Origin: Ectocarpus siliculosus
Lineage: Eukaryota; Sar; Phaeophyceae; Ectocarpales; Ectocarpaceae
Direction of reading: 5' to 3'
Length of the DNA: 64,000 bases
Assembly (NCBI GenBank): GCA_000310025.1
Contig: FN649738.1
Location: 1,404,742-1,468,741 of the forward strand
The notes under the pieces were generated by a model. It worked only from the letters and a program-made list of their open reading frames with translations. It ran no database searches and had not been told where the DNA came from. The translations under genes were made by a program, and so were the position numbers. How positions within the stretch are numbered: position 1 is the first letter of the stretch; each line of letters opens with the position of its first letter. Shown here piece after piece: positions 24,555 to 37,600 of the stretch.

Positions 24555-25335
24555 AGAACATCGGCTCCCAAGGGACCTGCGCCACGATATCTGTGCCGTT
24601 ATTCGCTGATGTGCTCGTACAGCGGGGCCGAGTCGAAACTAGGCGAATGCCACGAGAACTTTCGTTTCAACAACCCTCCAACGAGAGGTACACGGCGTTC
24701 TACCCAACGGTACAATGTGGCAGAGCGCGAGGACGTGCGTTCCTGGATATTGGTGATCAGCATCGATGGGAATGGCCATGAGGATTGCTCAATACCGATA
24801 GGAACAACACGTGTAGCACGAGCATTCATCCGCGTTGATCGAAGTGCCATTATTTTTTAATCGCACATGTAATGTAATGGGTGATGTAGCCCATACTTTC
24901 AGATACAACTCGGCGGAGGTCGATCAAAGTTGATAGCGTCCGTGCAAATGACGCTGGGTGTTCTGACGTGGAGTCCTGTGACATCCAGCACAAAAGTTCT
25001 TGTGTACACTGTGAGGGAAGAGAGTGCTGCGCTCCTCTCGCATCAAAAATCGCAAGCACCACAGGAGGGGTTGGGTCGGGGGGCTCAGGGAGAGGAACTC
25101 TTCTGTGTGGCCATCGATTGGACCTACCTAAAAGAAATGCTGTGAGCAAAGAAAAAAAGCGACAAAAAAATAAAATAAAACAACTGCCATCACAACTTCT
25201 GATAAAATTCGAGCTCACATTCTGCTGTTCGATTATCAAATTGCCAACCACAAGCATGTCGATCCAACCTCAACCAAATCCCCAAGTATGAAAACTCACA
25301 AATGTTTCGTTGTTGTGGGCGCTCATCCTCTGAAG
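24555..25335. other. intergenic, nothing supported
   Basis: I find no conserved frame, repeat or RNA gene. The first ~80 bp can be compared with copy B before the window ends. Confidence 0.4.
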
Positions 25336-28300
25336 CTATCTGTTAATAGCACTGCGTTCGCGAAGCAGCTCGTCATGGAGTGCCAATATCTCTCTCAGCT
25401 CGTTCTGGGGCACCAGGTCATTACTCACAGCCGCCACTGATGCAAGCAACGCCCCATGAAGTTCCCAACCGTACACCGGAAAACGAGACACGGCACGCAT
25501 GAACTAAAGTGGCACGAGGGTCTCAAGCGTAAATGCGAAGGAGAATGTTCAGTCGCTTAGTTGTGCAACTAAGCCAGGACAGGCGGGGTATTACGACAAG
25601 AAAACACGAAAACGGCACCAAGCGTTTGGGGACACAAGTGAACGCCAAGCTCGCCGGGATGACCAAACACCGATCAAACAAACCACAACGACACACATCA
25701 ACACTTCGACTAGTCAAGGTGACCATGGTTCACCAAACAAGTCAAACTACGACATCCGGTCGCGAACCACGTTCGAACACCATCAGAGACAATGATTCCA
25801 CGCGGCCCCGTTAGCGCGCCGATAATACGCTTGTGAGTGAGAAAATTGCGCAATGGAGAGAGGCGAGGCCCACTATGATATAAACGTAGAAAATACCGAG
25901 TTTGAAATGAACGTTTGCCTTGCCGCCAAGCCGCGACAAGAGCCAAACATATGTCCTCCGCACGCAAGAGATAGCGGAAAGCCTGTGGAACGACTTTTGC
26001 CCGTAGTCGCTCACGAGGCGAGGCCCAAATGAAAGCATGCGAACGCTGAGTTTGGTTGTTCTCAACCACTATAGAAACAGACACATATCACGTGGTCGTG
26101 AACACGATTCTGACGTACATTTGCGGGTGATCCTGTCCACTGCCCCCTGAAAACGGGTCAGCTTGGCATCATGCTCGCGATGCAGCTCATCGTTCTTGCT
26201 ATGCACTTCCTTCAGGAGTTCCACGGCCTCTGCCAGCTGCCCCAAGGTCACCACATCATTGCCCGCAGCCGGTGCTGATGTACAAACAACACCCCGTCGA
26301 GTAGGCAAACGCAACCAACGGAGCAAGCGAGAGGGCGACATCGATGACTTTGGCATGAGAGTCTCAACTTCCGAACGTGTGACGGAGAGGGCGTGTTTGG
26401 TGAGATGGGGGGCAAAGTAAATGCGAACCAGGTAAGTGGGCAAAACACTTTTTCACCGGCGAAGCGTTCGACATGAGAAGGAGCTATGCAAAACAGAGTA
26501 ATCAAACTACTCAATGCTCGTGCACAATGGTACTATCCAACATGAGGGGAGAGGGCTAGCGAAACACGGCGATGCCTGTACCGATCATTCGATGACATCA
26601 GGATTAGACGTCAGTCGCGCTGAGATGAATGAATCTTCACTCAGACACGAACGCATCGATGCACGAAATGTCCGTGCAAGTCCGACGTTTGCTCTTCCAA
26701 AGCAACGGGTCGATATGTTCCCTGTTCACTTGGTCGTGTCTGGACCCAAAACAAACGCTTCTTCGGCATCAATGCGTCGACTCAAAGTTTCCACCCACAC
26801 TGCCGGCGCAGAACAACGCGATAGGGTCGCCACCTCGAGCCCCGGCAGGAGATTGGGAATTTACCTCTCTCTTGAGCCCTCTCGAGAAAGTCATCCAGTG
26901 CTGTCTCGGTGACAGCTTGCCGCTGCTTCAAAGCTAGCCCCCCCCCTATCGATGGTCGTGGATTGCACCCGAACATGACATGACGTGCGACAGCGTTTAA
27001 TGTGGGTCAAGTGCGTATTGACTGGTGGCGTAGGATGAGGCTTCATTTTACATCACAATCGACTGCCAGCGAAACGATATTTGGTGTTTTCTCACCGGTG
27101 ACACAACATTCAGACAAAAACGAACAGGCGTACAGCCACGGGATAAATCTGCTGACACCGTGGGCCCCCCGGCCTGGGGTTGGCAGGTAAACGGCGAAGG
27201 CACACGGCACGCACAGACAACAGCCGTGCCACCTAAGTCATGGCCATATTCCTCATGCAATATATACAACAGCGAGATGTGAGCAAGGAGGGTATCATAA
27301 TAGGTTCCCGGGGTTCCATCGCATCAAGCACGGCGAAAACGTGTTGACAATGGCACTTTCCAACTCCAGATTTGCTCCGGGTGACCCACAAAAGCATAAG
27401 GACCACCATTGTAAACATTCTCCACGACGGAATATTTGCCGACCAAGTGTTTAGAATCGATGAGGACTTTGTTTCTCTTTGACCATCCAGAGAATTTCCA
27501 CAGAGCATGCCACCTCTACACGTTGATTGGTCGGTATTTCGCTGAAATTCGTGGCGGTGAGCATGTTCCCAGTGAAACAGTATCTAACCATCGCCGATGA
27601 CGTTCTCGTTGGCAACTATGGATGGTCGGGTGGTCTATCCCTGTTGAAACATCCCTACATTTACGTGTGGGTGACACGGGATTGTGGCCGAGAGTAAGGC
27701 GGCCTTGCTCAATTTGCACCAAGAAGATTCCGCACCCAAGGGGCAAACGTCACAGCGTAGCGTATTTTGCATCCAGCTGGCCATCCCACTTACCGCTGGC
27801 CACCAAGCTATCCGAGTCCGGCCCAGGCTTCATCACCTTTTTGTTCAGGATTTTCATCTGGAAAACAAACGCGGCAGCGTGCAGCATGCTGGTGTCAAAC
27901 GTCGACATCGGCCGGTGAACATCGACGTGGTTCTGACTGCCCATCACGCAGGTCTGTTCCACGACGGTGGGACTACTCAACGACCAGGTGCATGCTTGAT
28001 GGTGAGCTTCTCGACCAAAAAAGACCGGCAAAAAATGATGAGGAAAGGTTTCTGAACCTGCTGTGTTCTGTATAGCACAGTCACCGTACCTCAGATTCCA
28101 GCTTGGCGTTTTTTGCATTTGCCGCTTCCAAACCGTATTTGAGCCTAGCGTTCTCTTCTTTCGCAGCTTCTAGACCAGATTCTAGCTCGACATGTTTCGC
28201 ATGAGAAGCTTCCAGGCCGGCTTTAAGCTCTTCGTGCGTTGCTTCCGTGCGCATGCGCATGGAAGCCACGCGCTCCATCAACGCTGCCACGTCAATATCA

Positions 28301-28485
28301 CTCTTGGCAGCACCGTCAGGAACGGCTGGACGAGTAGCTGCAGCATGCGACTGCCGCGAAGCTGGTTGGGCGGAGCTAGCGTCATGATTGGTACGCTCCC
28401 GCGTAACGTGAGATGTCGAACCAACTCTCCGCTCGGCTTCTGGGAGTATAATTCCGACAAGAACTTTCACCTGGGGATCCATCAT
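25336..28485 (-). CDS. five-exon coiled-coil protein, 293 aa
   Basis: Exons 28090-28485, 27794-27953, 26865-26933, 26119-26274 and 25336-25436 sum to 882 nt, end in TAG, and all phases close (0, 1, 1, 1). ATG at 28485 (MMDPQVK). Exon 1 ends in a coiled coil of repeated LExSGLEAAKEENARLKYGL-type segments. Exon 3 is a 23-residue helix (QRQAVTETALDDFLERAQER). Exons 4 and 5 resemble each other (NDVVTLGQLAEAVELLKEVH and NDLVPQNELREILALHDELL), so they probably arose by exon duplication; both begin in phase 1. No catalytic or membrane domain is seen. It lies between the two LRR genes in the same orientation, starting about 850 bp beyond the stop of LRR-B. Function unknown; oligomerisation is likely from the helices. 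Confidence 0.65.
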
Positions 28486-29332
28486 GTTTCATCAACGTGC
28501 CCATTTCCATTAGATTTCACCGCGAGTGTGTGACGAGCTACGAGTGGGTCCAAGCATCGGCTTGAAAAACCGAGAGTACCATAGGCTAGTCGCCGAAATC
28601 CTTGTCCCTTCAGGTGGAGACATCTAGGTTGGTTCACTAGGGAATCTCTCCGAAGCAATTGCACAAGGGTGGAAGTTGCTTCATGTATCGCGAATGCGGT
28701 GAATGTAAACGGCTCCAACGACAAGAGGAGAATCAACCAACGTTTTGCTTGCTTGTTGTTGGAACCACGCTGGTTTTCGTGCTACCGGACCACTTAGGTT
28801 GACCCGGAAAAGGTGCCGAACGTCGCCAACAATTGACAACGTGTACGGATTTTACAAAAACAATTAGGAACTCAACACGGCCGACGAAAAGTCATCAGAC
28901 ACGCGTGGACGACCTGTACCAGAAACGTTCCTAACTCACGACACAGAGGAAATGCGAAAAGACGGATACAGGCGGTCTTTGGATTCCTCGCATGCATAGC
29001 GCCAAGCACGCACCAAGGTAGTTAACCATCCCCTTTTCAAATCGGATTCCCGTTCTTCCTGACAGTAGAATAGCGTCCAACCAAATTTGTACTTTACCTT
29101 CTCGTCAGGAGTGTTTGTGCCGCGGAGGCAATCCCGCCCAACCGCCTTTAGAAGAGTCTGGAGGTGCCTTTTCCCAAGCTTCCTCCCAGCCTGGAAAGGA
29201 CGGCGGCGAAAAGAAAGAGCGGTGAGGATCTCGTAGCTGGCAAATATACGGCGTCCACGATGGCTACTGTCGATGTGATCATTTTCTACCCGCAGGACTG
29301 GAGACGCAAAGAGTTCGACGGCAATAGAGCGC
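28486..29332. other. spacer between LRR-B 3' end and coiled-coil gene; copy A/B junction inside
   Basis: From about 28,920 rightwards the sequence matches the window start (acgttcctaactcacgac). The part left of that has no partner in the window. The duplication joint therefore lies at or before about 28,918. No gene is supported. Confidence 0.6.
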
Positions 29333-31634
29333 TCAGAGGCCTTCGTATACCTGTACGGCAGCAGTCGTTTTCCTTGCATCGACGTTATTCGGCTCGTAGT
29401 CCGCCACTTCTTCGACAAACCAGTCCATGACGGCTTCCTCGGTCGCAGAGTCTGGCGAGGCGCCAATATCTTGGCTCCATCCGCACCCACCTGAAATGTA
29501 ATTAACCCACCGTACCCCGTCCGAGCACAAGATCTCACCGTTGGTTTGGAATACTCATCCCACATAAAACCCGCTGCAGGTGCGTGCGGCCGTGGCAATG
29601 CCCTTGTAATCGGGTTCACGGTGGGTTTGATGGGTGTCGCGACAAACCCCCAAGAACAACCTCACTCGCTGCCACACATTCGCCAAACACATGGATAAAT
29701 GGAAGGCCAAACACCTAATGGGGGCTGGGTGCACCGAGAATCAAGGTGGTGGAATCATAGCGTTCTGGATCGTCTACTATCTTCAACAGGGCAAGGTGGA
29801 GCGGATGGTTTCGTGAACACCGTACCCATCGCACGAAGTTAAGCCAAACACCATGGCGCTAAGGGTGAACGTGTTTCAATCAACACTATCGCGGTTCCAT
29901 CAACACAATTGCCCACAAACAATTAGGGCGTACACACACTGTGTTGCAGGACGGCGGGCTCAGCCATCCAACAAACCCGCCTCAGTAAAGCGGCGTTGGC
30001 TGCCAAGGGACAAGCCGATTGCAGTGTGGATCCTCACCCTCAACACCACCCATGCCTGCTGTGGCGTGCGAGCCACGTTCTTCAGCCGTGTCAGTCGTGG
30101 GGAGGGTGCCATCCACATACCCATCCGAGAGTTGCAACGCCAACGTCCTCGCCAGCAAACAACAGTCAGTCGAGTCGGGCGCGATGTCGCAGATCTGCCA
30201 GAGTATCCGAAACGTCGTGGGTGCGTTAGTGTCGACCATAGCACAAGCCAAGGGGTGGGCGCATCTCACGTAGAACCGCCGAGGCACCGTTCACGTGAAA
30301 CAAGCTCACCTTCGACACTCGCCGAGTTTGCAGATAGCGGTCTCCCGCCTTCAAGGCTGCGGCAGCCAAGCCCGCAAGCCCACTGACCACAGGCACCGCG
30401 CTCGACAGAAACTCCAAGGTCTTTCCTGCCTGCAAGAGGAAATAGAACAACGATATCCGATTGACACTCATGCAAAGTAACAGGGCGAGTAGTGCGACAC
30501 AGATATGAAACAATACAAGCCCAAATGCAGCAACATGCGGAGGCCTACGCGGCGGCAGCACTCACCGTACCCATGCGACCGGTCTTGCTTGTGCAAACCA
30601 AGCTACTGCAGACGACGCTGGCTGCGAGGTAGGCGTTACATAGACCAGTTCGGATGGCCGTGTAGTATGCCTTGGGACCCGGGGGCAACGCCAGCTCCCG
30701 CCGTTGTATGTCTTCATTCATCACGTGTCTCGACTGCGCACCAGACAATACATCGCAGTTTGCAGTAACGTTGGGCCAAAACATCGTTAGGGAAACAGGA
30801 GGAATGCGATCCATGTGCGTGTGGGAAGGGCCACCTGCACAAGGACACCTGCAATTGGGAAGCCTTCCAGGTTAGTACAAGAGGTGTGCCATATAAAAAG
30901 TCGGCTAAAATACGTCCGCCAGGCCCTTACCCGTTCTTGGTGTGGGCCGAGGGATCCCTAGACTACAGTGCAACGCTCACCACCATGTCGCCTAGATCTT
31001 CGGCCATTGCCACTAGCCTGTTCAGCTCCCCGAGCGTACCCGTCTCGCTGAGTCCCGTGCCGGGAGAAAAGCGATTGATGTCCAGTGCTTCAACAAGCTG
31101 TCTAACCTGCTCCAGGCGTTTATGACTCCCTCCACACAGCGTGCTCAACGCCGAAAAAGAAGAAATCTGAGCCTGAGTCATGTGGTCCATATCTGCCTCC
31201 CGTGACGAACCAGATATGGGTTCAGTGGTAGCTCTATCTGTCTTCCCAGGCTTGTCGCCCTGTGTCGAGGAACTGGTGCGTGCGGCGGGGTTTTCCGCTT
31301 TTGTGTCTTCGCGTACAGCTGCCTGCTCCTGCTGCCGCAGTCTTGCCCTCCACGAATCAAGACTCTCGCCCCTCGTTGGCCCTCCTGAGTTGCACGAACA
31401 CCAGGCAAGAGTGAAACGATATGCGTGATGCCCTCATGAGCACACTCCACTCGTCACGACGCTGGACGAGTCATTCAATACTTCTCCACAAGAAGAGCCC
31501 AACTATACATTTCTATCAAATCAATGTCGATACAATATTCGTTTCCCCACTTTACTGTATTGGCATTGATTTGCTTTTGCACGACTTTCCTGGGCGTATC
31601 CTTGCCAGCACTATCATACGTTCGCGCTTTGCGG

Positions 31635-31676
<42 letters not shown>

Positions 31677-34600
31677 TGATCGAGTGTCTGCACCAAACTC
31701 GTGGACAACAGGTTATTGCTTTGCATTCATGGTACTCTGCCTGCAGCAAAGAAAGCGACTTTGAGACAACATTCTGAAACATTGCATCATCGTTATGGCT
31801 TTCCTGGGACGCCACCGGTCGCACACTATTAGCCCACCAAATTTTGTCTACTTTGCAACCATCGTCTCATGAAACAACGCATCGGCCATCACCGATAGAC
31901 AACTTGATACATCCACACCAGTGCGAGCTGTATGTTTCGTGGGTAAATGTACATAGTCCAGACCCTCTCCCTGCACAGGTGAGTCCTGGTGTAGGTGAAG
32001 ACTCGAGGTTGGGACAGGATGCCGGTGAGTGAGTTCAAACGCCAATCAAAAGTTCATTGGTTCGGATCTTGCGCTCAAGTCCATCTCCGTGGATGCTGTC
32101 CCGCCTTCACGGTCGTTCAATGGCCGGTGTTGGGCACATTTGTTAAAAGTAAAAAAGTTGTACGGCCTCCCCTTGCTTTGTGGTTCATTTGGAGTTGCGT
32201 ACAATGTCCTCTCTTGGAAGAGAAGCGCGGCCTAAGCATTCTCGCTCGTCGTTTCACCACTACAATAAAACAAGCTTCGTGACGGCTTTCCGGGTTTTCC
32301 CCGGAACGCAGCCACACAAGGAACATCGCACCCACAAATCACATGCTTCCGTGGGAGTGAAATGTGGCAATTGATTTTCTTGCTGCGACAGGGATACGGC
32401 TCCACAACATCTTGAAAAATGCATGGCCTTTTCGGTATCCAAGAGGCAATGAATGCTCAACTACGGTTCTGCGTCTACTCTCCCTCACCGGTCAGGTAGT
32501 TGCTGTCGACATGAAGCGTCTTCACGTTGCGCAGAGCTCCAAACTCGTGAGGGATGGAACCTGGACAAATATGCATCGCATGATATTTAAGGCTCGTCAT
32601 CGTCCCGCCGGACGTTGCGGGTAACATACGAATGACGGCGCCGGCTGTACGACAGCGGTCCGTCTACGGCGTTCAACCAACACAAGGTTTTATCACTGCC
32701 AGAGCACTTTCGAGGATGTGAACTGCACGACGAGCACCGCCGGGTCAGACATGTCCTAGCATACGACGGTCTTAATGCACTTGTCAACGGCTCCCATTAA
32801 ATGCCATCATCAAGTCACCAATCCTTGGGCTGCGACCGGAGGCTGCGAGATTCCGCACGGTCCTTCACGTGTTTCCGCGAGGACCCATTTCGTGTTCCTT
32901 GTCTCTATGTTTTGCCGCTGGCTATGCTCAACACAAGGCAAGGTTGGAAACGGAGTAGCGATTTGTCAGTTCTAATTCCATGTTCGCATTTTGTTTACAG
33001 CCCCCTGAACCGAATGTTTGACCTTCTGCGAAGTGTGTAAAGTATAGCAATTGGTGCTTGCTCTTCACACAGCATACGGCGTCACGTTCACACCCTGCGA
33101 AAAATCATGGCATTTTCGGTGTCCACTCAGCTATGCAATGCATGCTCCGCTCCAATGTCCGCGATACTGTACTGTATTTTAGACCCGGTTCTCCGTCGAC
33201 TTTCCCTCAACAGTCAGGCAACATGTTTGCGATGGACAATGCGGCGTATTGGGGGTACCGTTCCATCTAAACAAGTTCCCTGGAAAACATTCCCCCCAAA
33301 GGAAAATACGTAACGTTCACCTTCTTCAGCTCGCCAGGGCTCCAGTGACCTCTTGGACAAACTTAGAAACACACCAAAAGAAGGACCAACAGGGGCAGCA
33401 CGCCAAAACGAACCTCTTGCTCTTGATTTTACGGACATCACCGTAGCCGTGCGGCAATGAATTGGGCGATACAGAGACAGGGCGGCGGCAAAAGCCACCC
33501 ACCCGACCTATGTATTTGGTTTTCACAGGGATGGATTGGCAATGGTTGGGCACTGTGACATCGTCATCCCCTCGTGACAGTCCTCGGAACCGCCACAAAG
33601 AGAGATAAATCCGTCGCATTCTTCCTCTTTCCTCGGACATTCAACCGGCGGTCGGCTCAGCGTATTGAGTACCACATTATTGGCACAACGGAAGGGCGAA
33701 GGCAGTAGCCACTACCAGAGCTGTGTGATCGTGTGCACATCGCGTTTCCCGCAGGTTGAGGCTGTGAGGAAGATAAGGTTTCGTCGACGATGTATCGCAC
33801 TGCTTTCAATTCGAACGGAAATCACACCGCTTGACGACCGCGGTTATTTCGATTTTGAGTGTTTCGGTGGTAGCTTTGGAGGAAAAGGGCGGAGTAGCTT
33901 GAAAAGCCACCGCCAGATACAAACAGTATACTAATCAATTTATCATAAGAAGATTGTGAGATAAAACAACCCATCATCTATTGCATCGTAGGCTGGGCCG
34001 GCCTTGGTACGAGTGAAGCTGATACTGATTTCACGTCACCTATAGACGGTTGCCATGGAGATGAACATGTGCCAACGTGGCTAGAGCTCCACGTGTTTCG
34101 GGGTTGCGACATATACAATCACATGGTAAATGCTACACTCTTTGCCTCGTCACAGTCAGTCACGGCGTGATGAGAGATGAACGATGCCGCCGCCGTAATG
34201 AACGTCGGTCGTGCCTCCCCGCGTGGGCGAGACTTTAAATGAACCGATCTTAACACAACATCCTCTCTCACCAGTGAGCTTGTTGCCGTTGATGACAAGG
34301 ATATCCAGCTTGCTGAGAGCTCCAAGCGCCTTGGGAATGGGTCCTGCATAAGACAAATACAAAATGTGTCACACCCATGATCAAATTGAAACTGTTGCCC
34401 ATGACATGAGTGCCGCCCACGCCTTGTGCGTGCGGAAATACCTCTACAAGCTACAGCAGTCTTACCAGAAGCCGAGCAACACCGATTAATAGTCAACATC
34501 TTCTACCAGTGGGCTGTTGTTGATTGCGGCCAACGCGTTCAACAGATCGGCCTCACACTCAGGCCAAGCACCCCAAGCTCCCCAACTTGAGAATATTTGT

Positions 34601-37600
34601 CATCGTGTGCTTGCTGGCTACCGGCCCCGTTACAGCGTGGTGCGTCCCCGGTGAGGAGGGACAGGGCCTTCCGCTTCAATGACATCGGTTCTGGGTTTGG
34701 ACGACAACTCCAGGGACACAGATGCAGCGCGCAGGAGCAAAGGCAACCGCCTGAGCCATGCCTTGTTTGGCCTCCACGATGCACAAAGATTGGAAGCTCG
34801 GAGGCCATCAATCTTCTGAAAAACATGCTTGCAAGTACATGGAACAAACAGAGGTCAAGCCATTTCCTGCAGAGTGCTTAGTCGATAGGTTCCGAGGGAA
34901 AGCGAAAAGGAGATGAAAAATACATATTATCAAGCTGTGATGCATGGCGCGTCCTGAGCTGCGATGACGACGCGCCGCGGGGTTGTGACCGTCTTACAGC
35001 AACCTGCTTGAACCCCTACGAAGACCGGCCGCTGTGCTGCCGCGGCGAACATTGTAGGAAGAGCCTCGCACAGTCGCCACAATACTGTGCGTGCGGTTAG
35101 ATTGAAGCCGTTTTAAACATTGCACATTTTGTCATCAATTTTATGTTTTCAAATTTGGAAACTTTGCGCAGCGAGTTCGAAGGCAAAATCTTTGGAAGCT
35201 TTCCGAACATTTGGAAGCTACCGTCCCAAAGTTTTGGGGCCCTCATCAATTTCAAAATTTTTCGATGACTTCCAAATTTTAGCTTTTGGAATTTGGAAAT
35301 ATGGAAAAAAACGCTATGATTAAAACGGCCCTTACGCAGTGTTGTAGACTCCAACCCCGTGTGGAGGGCAGTGCCGCGAGGGCTAAAACGACCAGAACCG
35401 TAGCCCAACCTCCACCGATGTACATAGATCAAAACGCGGCCACGATATCGCAAGACGCGTTTTGTATGTTTTCGTCCTATTTATGATGGCGACACTTCCC
35501 CCACTTTTCGTGTTGACGTGCACTACATGTATGTAGAGAACTGCACTTTTCAGTGTATGATTTGTACAGCTACAACCATCCAGGGTCACACAGGAGGGGG
35601 TAAGCACCGGGGCTTATTGCTTTGTTATTTTTTCTGTTTTCGTGCCCCACCTTAATGCTGCTAAGCGTGCTGAATTTGTATTGTTATCGCGAGAAGGGTT
35701 AGCCGTCCCTTTCCCTCCTCAACGGTGCTAGTGTCGAAGCTTGGTACTCACGACGATTTCAGCCTTTCCTTTCTCTTTCACCCGCAAAGTTGTATATACA
35801 TTCAACCCATGGGGACTCGAACTCACGACGACTTTGCCACTACCGGTTTCGAGGTTACCACTAGACGACCGGGACGACCAGTGGCATAGTACCAAACAGT
35901 GGGTCTACAGGCGGGATACATCCCCGGCACCTTCGGGACGAGCCCTGATACAGTACAACCGCCAGACCCAAAGCAGACACGTTCGTCTGCATGAGGGTTG
36001 CGCTATACTGTGCGAGCCAACCAGACAACTTACTGGAACCCGAGCAAGGCCGACTGGCAGTCAAACCCTGTTGCCGGTGAGCTCGCTTGGGTCCGGACTA
36101 CCGCAACCAATATATCGACCCGATATTCAGGTCATTAGTCTCAAGCTCTCAAACGTTAATATCCTGCCAATGGTCTCACTTTTCTGACTACCAGTATTGT
36201 TGCAGAACACCAAGGCCTGCCTACTTCCAAGGGCATCGGTTCCGGGTTTTGGGCAACAACTCCACAAGTAAAAAAGCAGGATACAAGGGCGAACGTCCCC
36301 CGCCCGAACCATGCCTGCGCCTCTACGATCACCAAGTCCACACGGCTCAAATGTGTGAGAGCGTTTATCATTCAAATAGAAATGCTTTCAAGTATAGACA
36401 AACAGAGGCAACGATTTTGCCCAAGACGCCGCCATATGCATCATTCAATCTGAGGGACTTGAATAGGCAGGCAGAGTGTCGTCAAATACAACAGCGTCAT
36501 ACACGGCCGAGGTCCTTCGGGACGGAGGGGTTCCAGTAAAGAAACACCGCCAGATGCAAACAACTGATAGCAAAACGGTATCATGAAGTTTGAGCGGGTC
36601 TACAGCAAACCATCACCTGGGGCGTCGTACGCGGCATTGTTCGCACATCACGCTGAGTTTACTCTTCCTCACCAGAAAGTGCGTTGCCGCTGAGCCCAAG
36701 CCGTTCCAACTTGCCGAGACCTCCAAGTACTCCGGGGATGGACCCTGCACACACCAAAAAGAGCCAAATGGTGATCTCGTTAGGGAGCCGCTGATGGGCG
36801 AGGTGTAGTGAAACATATATGGTGCGGCGGGCTGGTTAACACAACGGTCGGACCTACCGCGTGGGCGAGACACGAAAGGAATTAATCTTCCCACACCATC
36901 CTATCTCACCAGTGAGCTTGTTGCGGTCCACGGACAATCTCGTCAGTTCGCTGAGAGCTCCAAGCGCCTCGGGGATGGGTCCTGCACGAGATAGAAGCAC
37001 AATGAGTCACATTGCCTGGTCAAATTGAAAATGTAACGCAGGACATGATGTGTCAACCACGCCCGGTGTGTACTGTACGGAGGTGCTCTACAACCTAGCC
37101 AAACACCAGAAGCCAACACCAGCTATGAGACAACGCCTACTATTGTTTCCCTCAGAATTCAGGATGATTCGGATCGCGACCAACACGATAAGCATATCGC
37201 ACTGACACGTAGCTCAAGCATCCACACCTCTCAAACATCCCCCATGATGCTAAATGTTCCAGGTTCCAACTTTTCTACCGGATTTGTTGCGGGCACCAAT
37301 GCCTCCCTACCCTGACGAGAGACGACCCACCTTTCCACGGGCATCAGATACGGTTTTCGGAGACGAATCCGGAGGGGAAGATGCAGAGAGCAAGGGAATA
37401 AGACTCTCGCTAGAGGTATGCCGGTCGAGTGCTACTACTAGATACAACGATCCGAAGCTGCGGGTTCGGTATCGTCGAACACAATGGTTGGAAATACATG
37501 GCACAGGCTGATGTCAACCCGTTAGAAGCTTCCTGTGGCCTCGAGTTCCAGTGTCTAGTCTCCGATGATAGGTGAGAGCGAGGTGAAATAGAAATAGCCA

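Larger units (their letters stand above)
1..28918. repeat. tandem segmental duplication, copy A
   Basis: Alignable with copy B from base 1 through about 24.6 kb (the limit set by the window edge). It contains LRR-A, the small ORFs, and the coiled-coil gene. It has extra LRR units, the MITE, the CCCGGG-rich element, the SINE and the (TTG)n insert relative to copy B. Confidence 0.9.

Noticed and set aside
30981-31384. GDKPGKT in the LRR-B linker as a GTPase P-loop
   Set aside because: Spacing is not GxxxxGK[ST], copy A reads GDKPGKPD, and no other Roc or Ras motifs follow.
35808-35879. A functional tRNA gene
   Set aside because: A and B boxes are present but the T and acceptor stems do not pair; a SINE head fits better.
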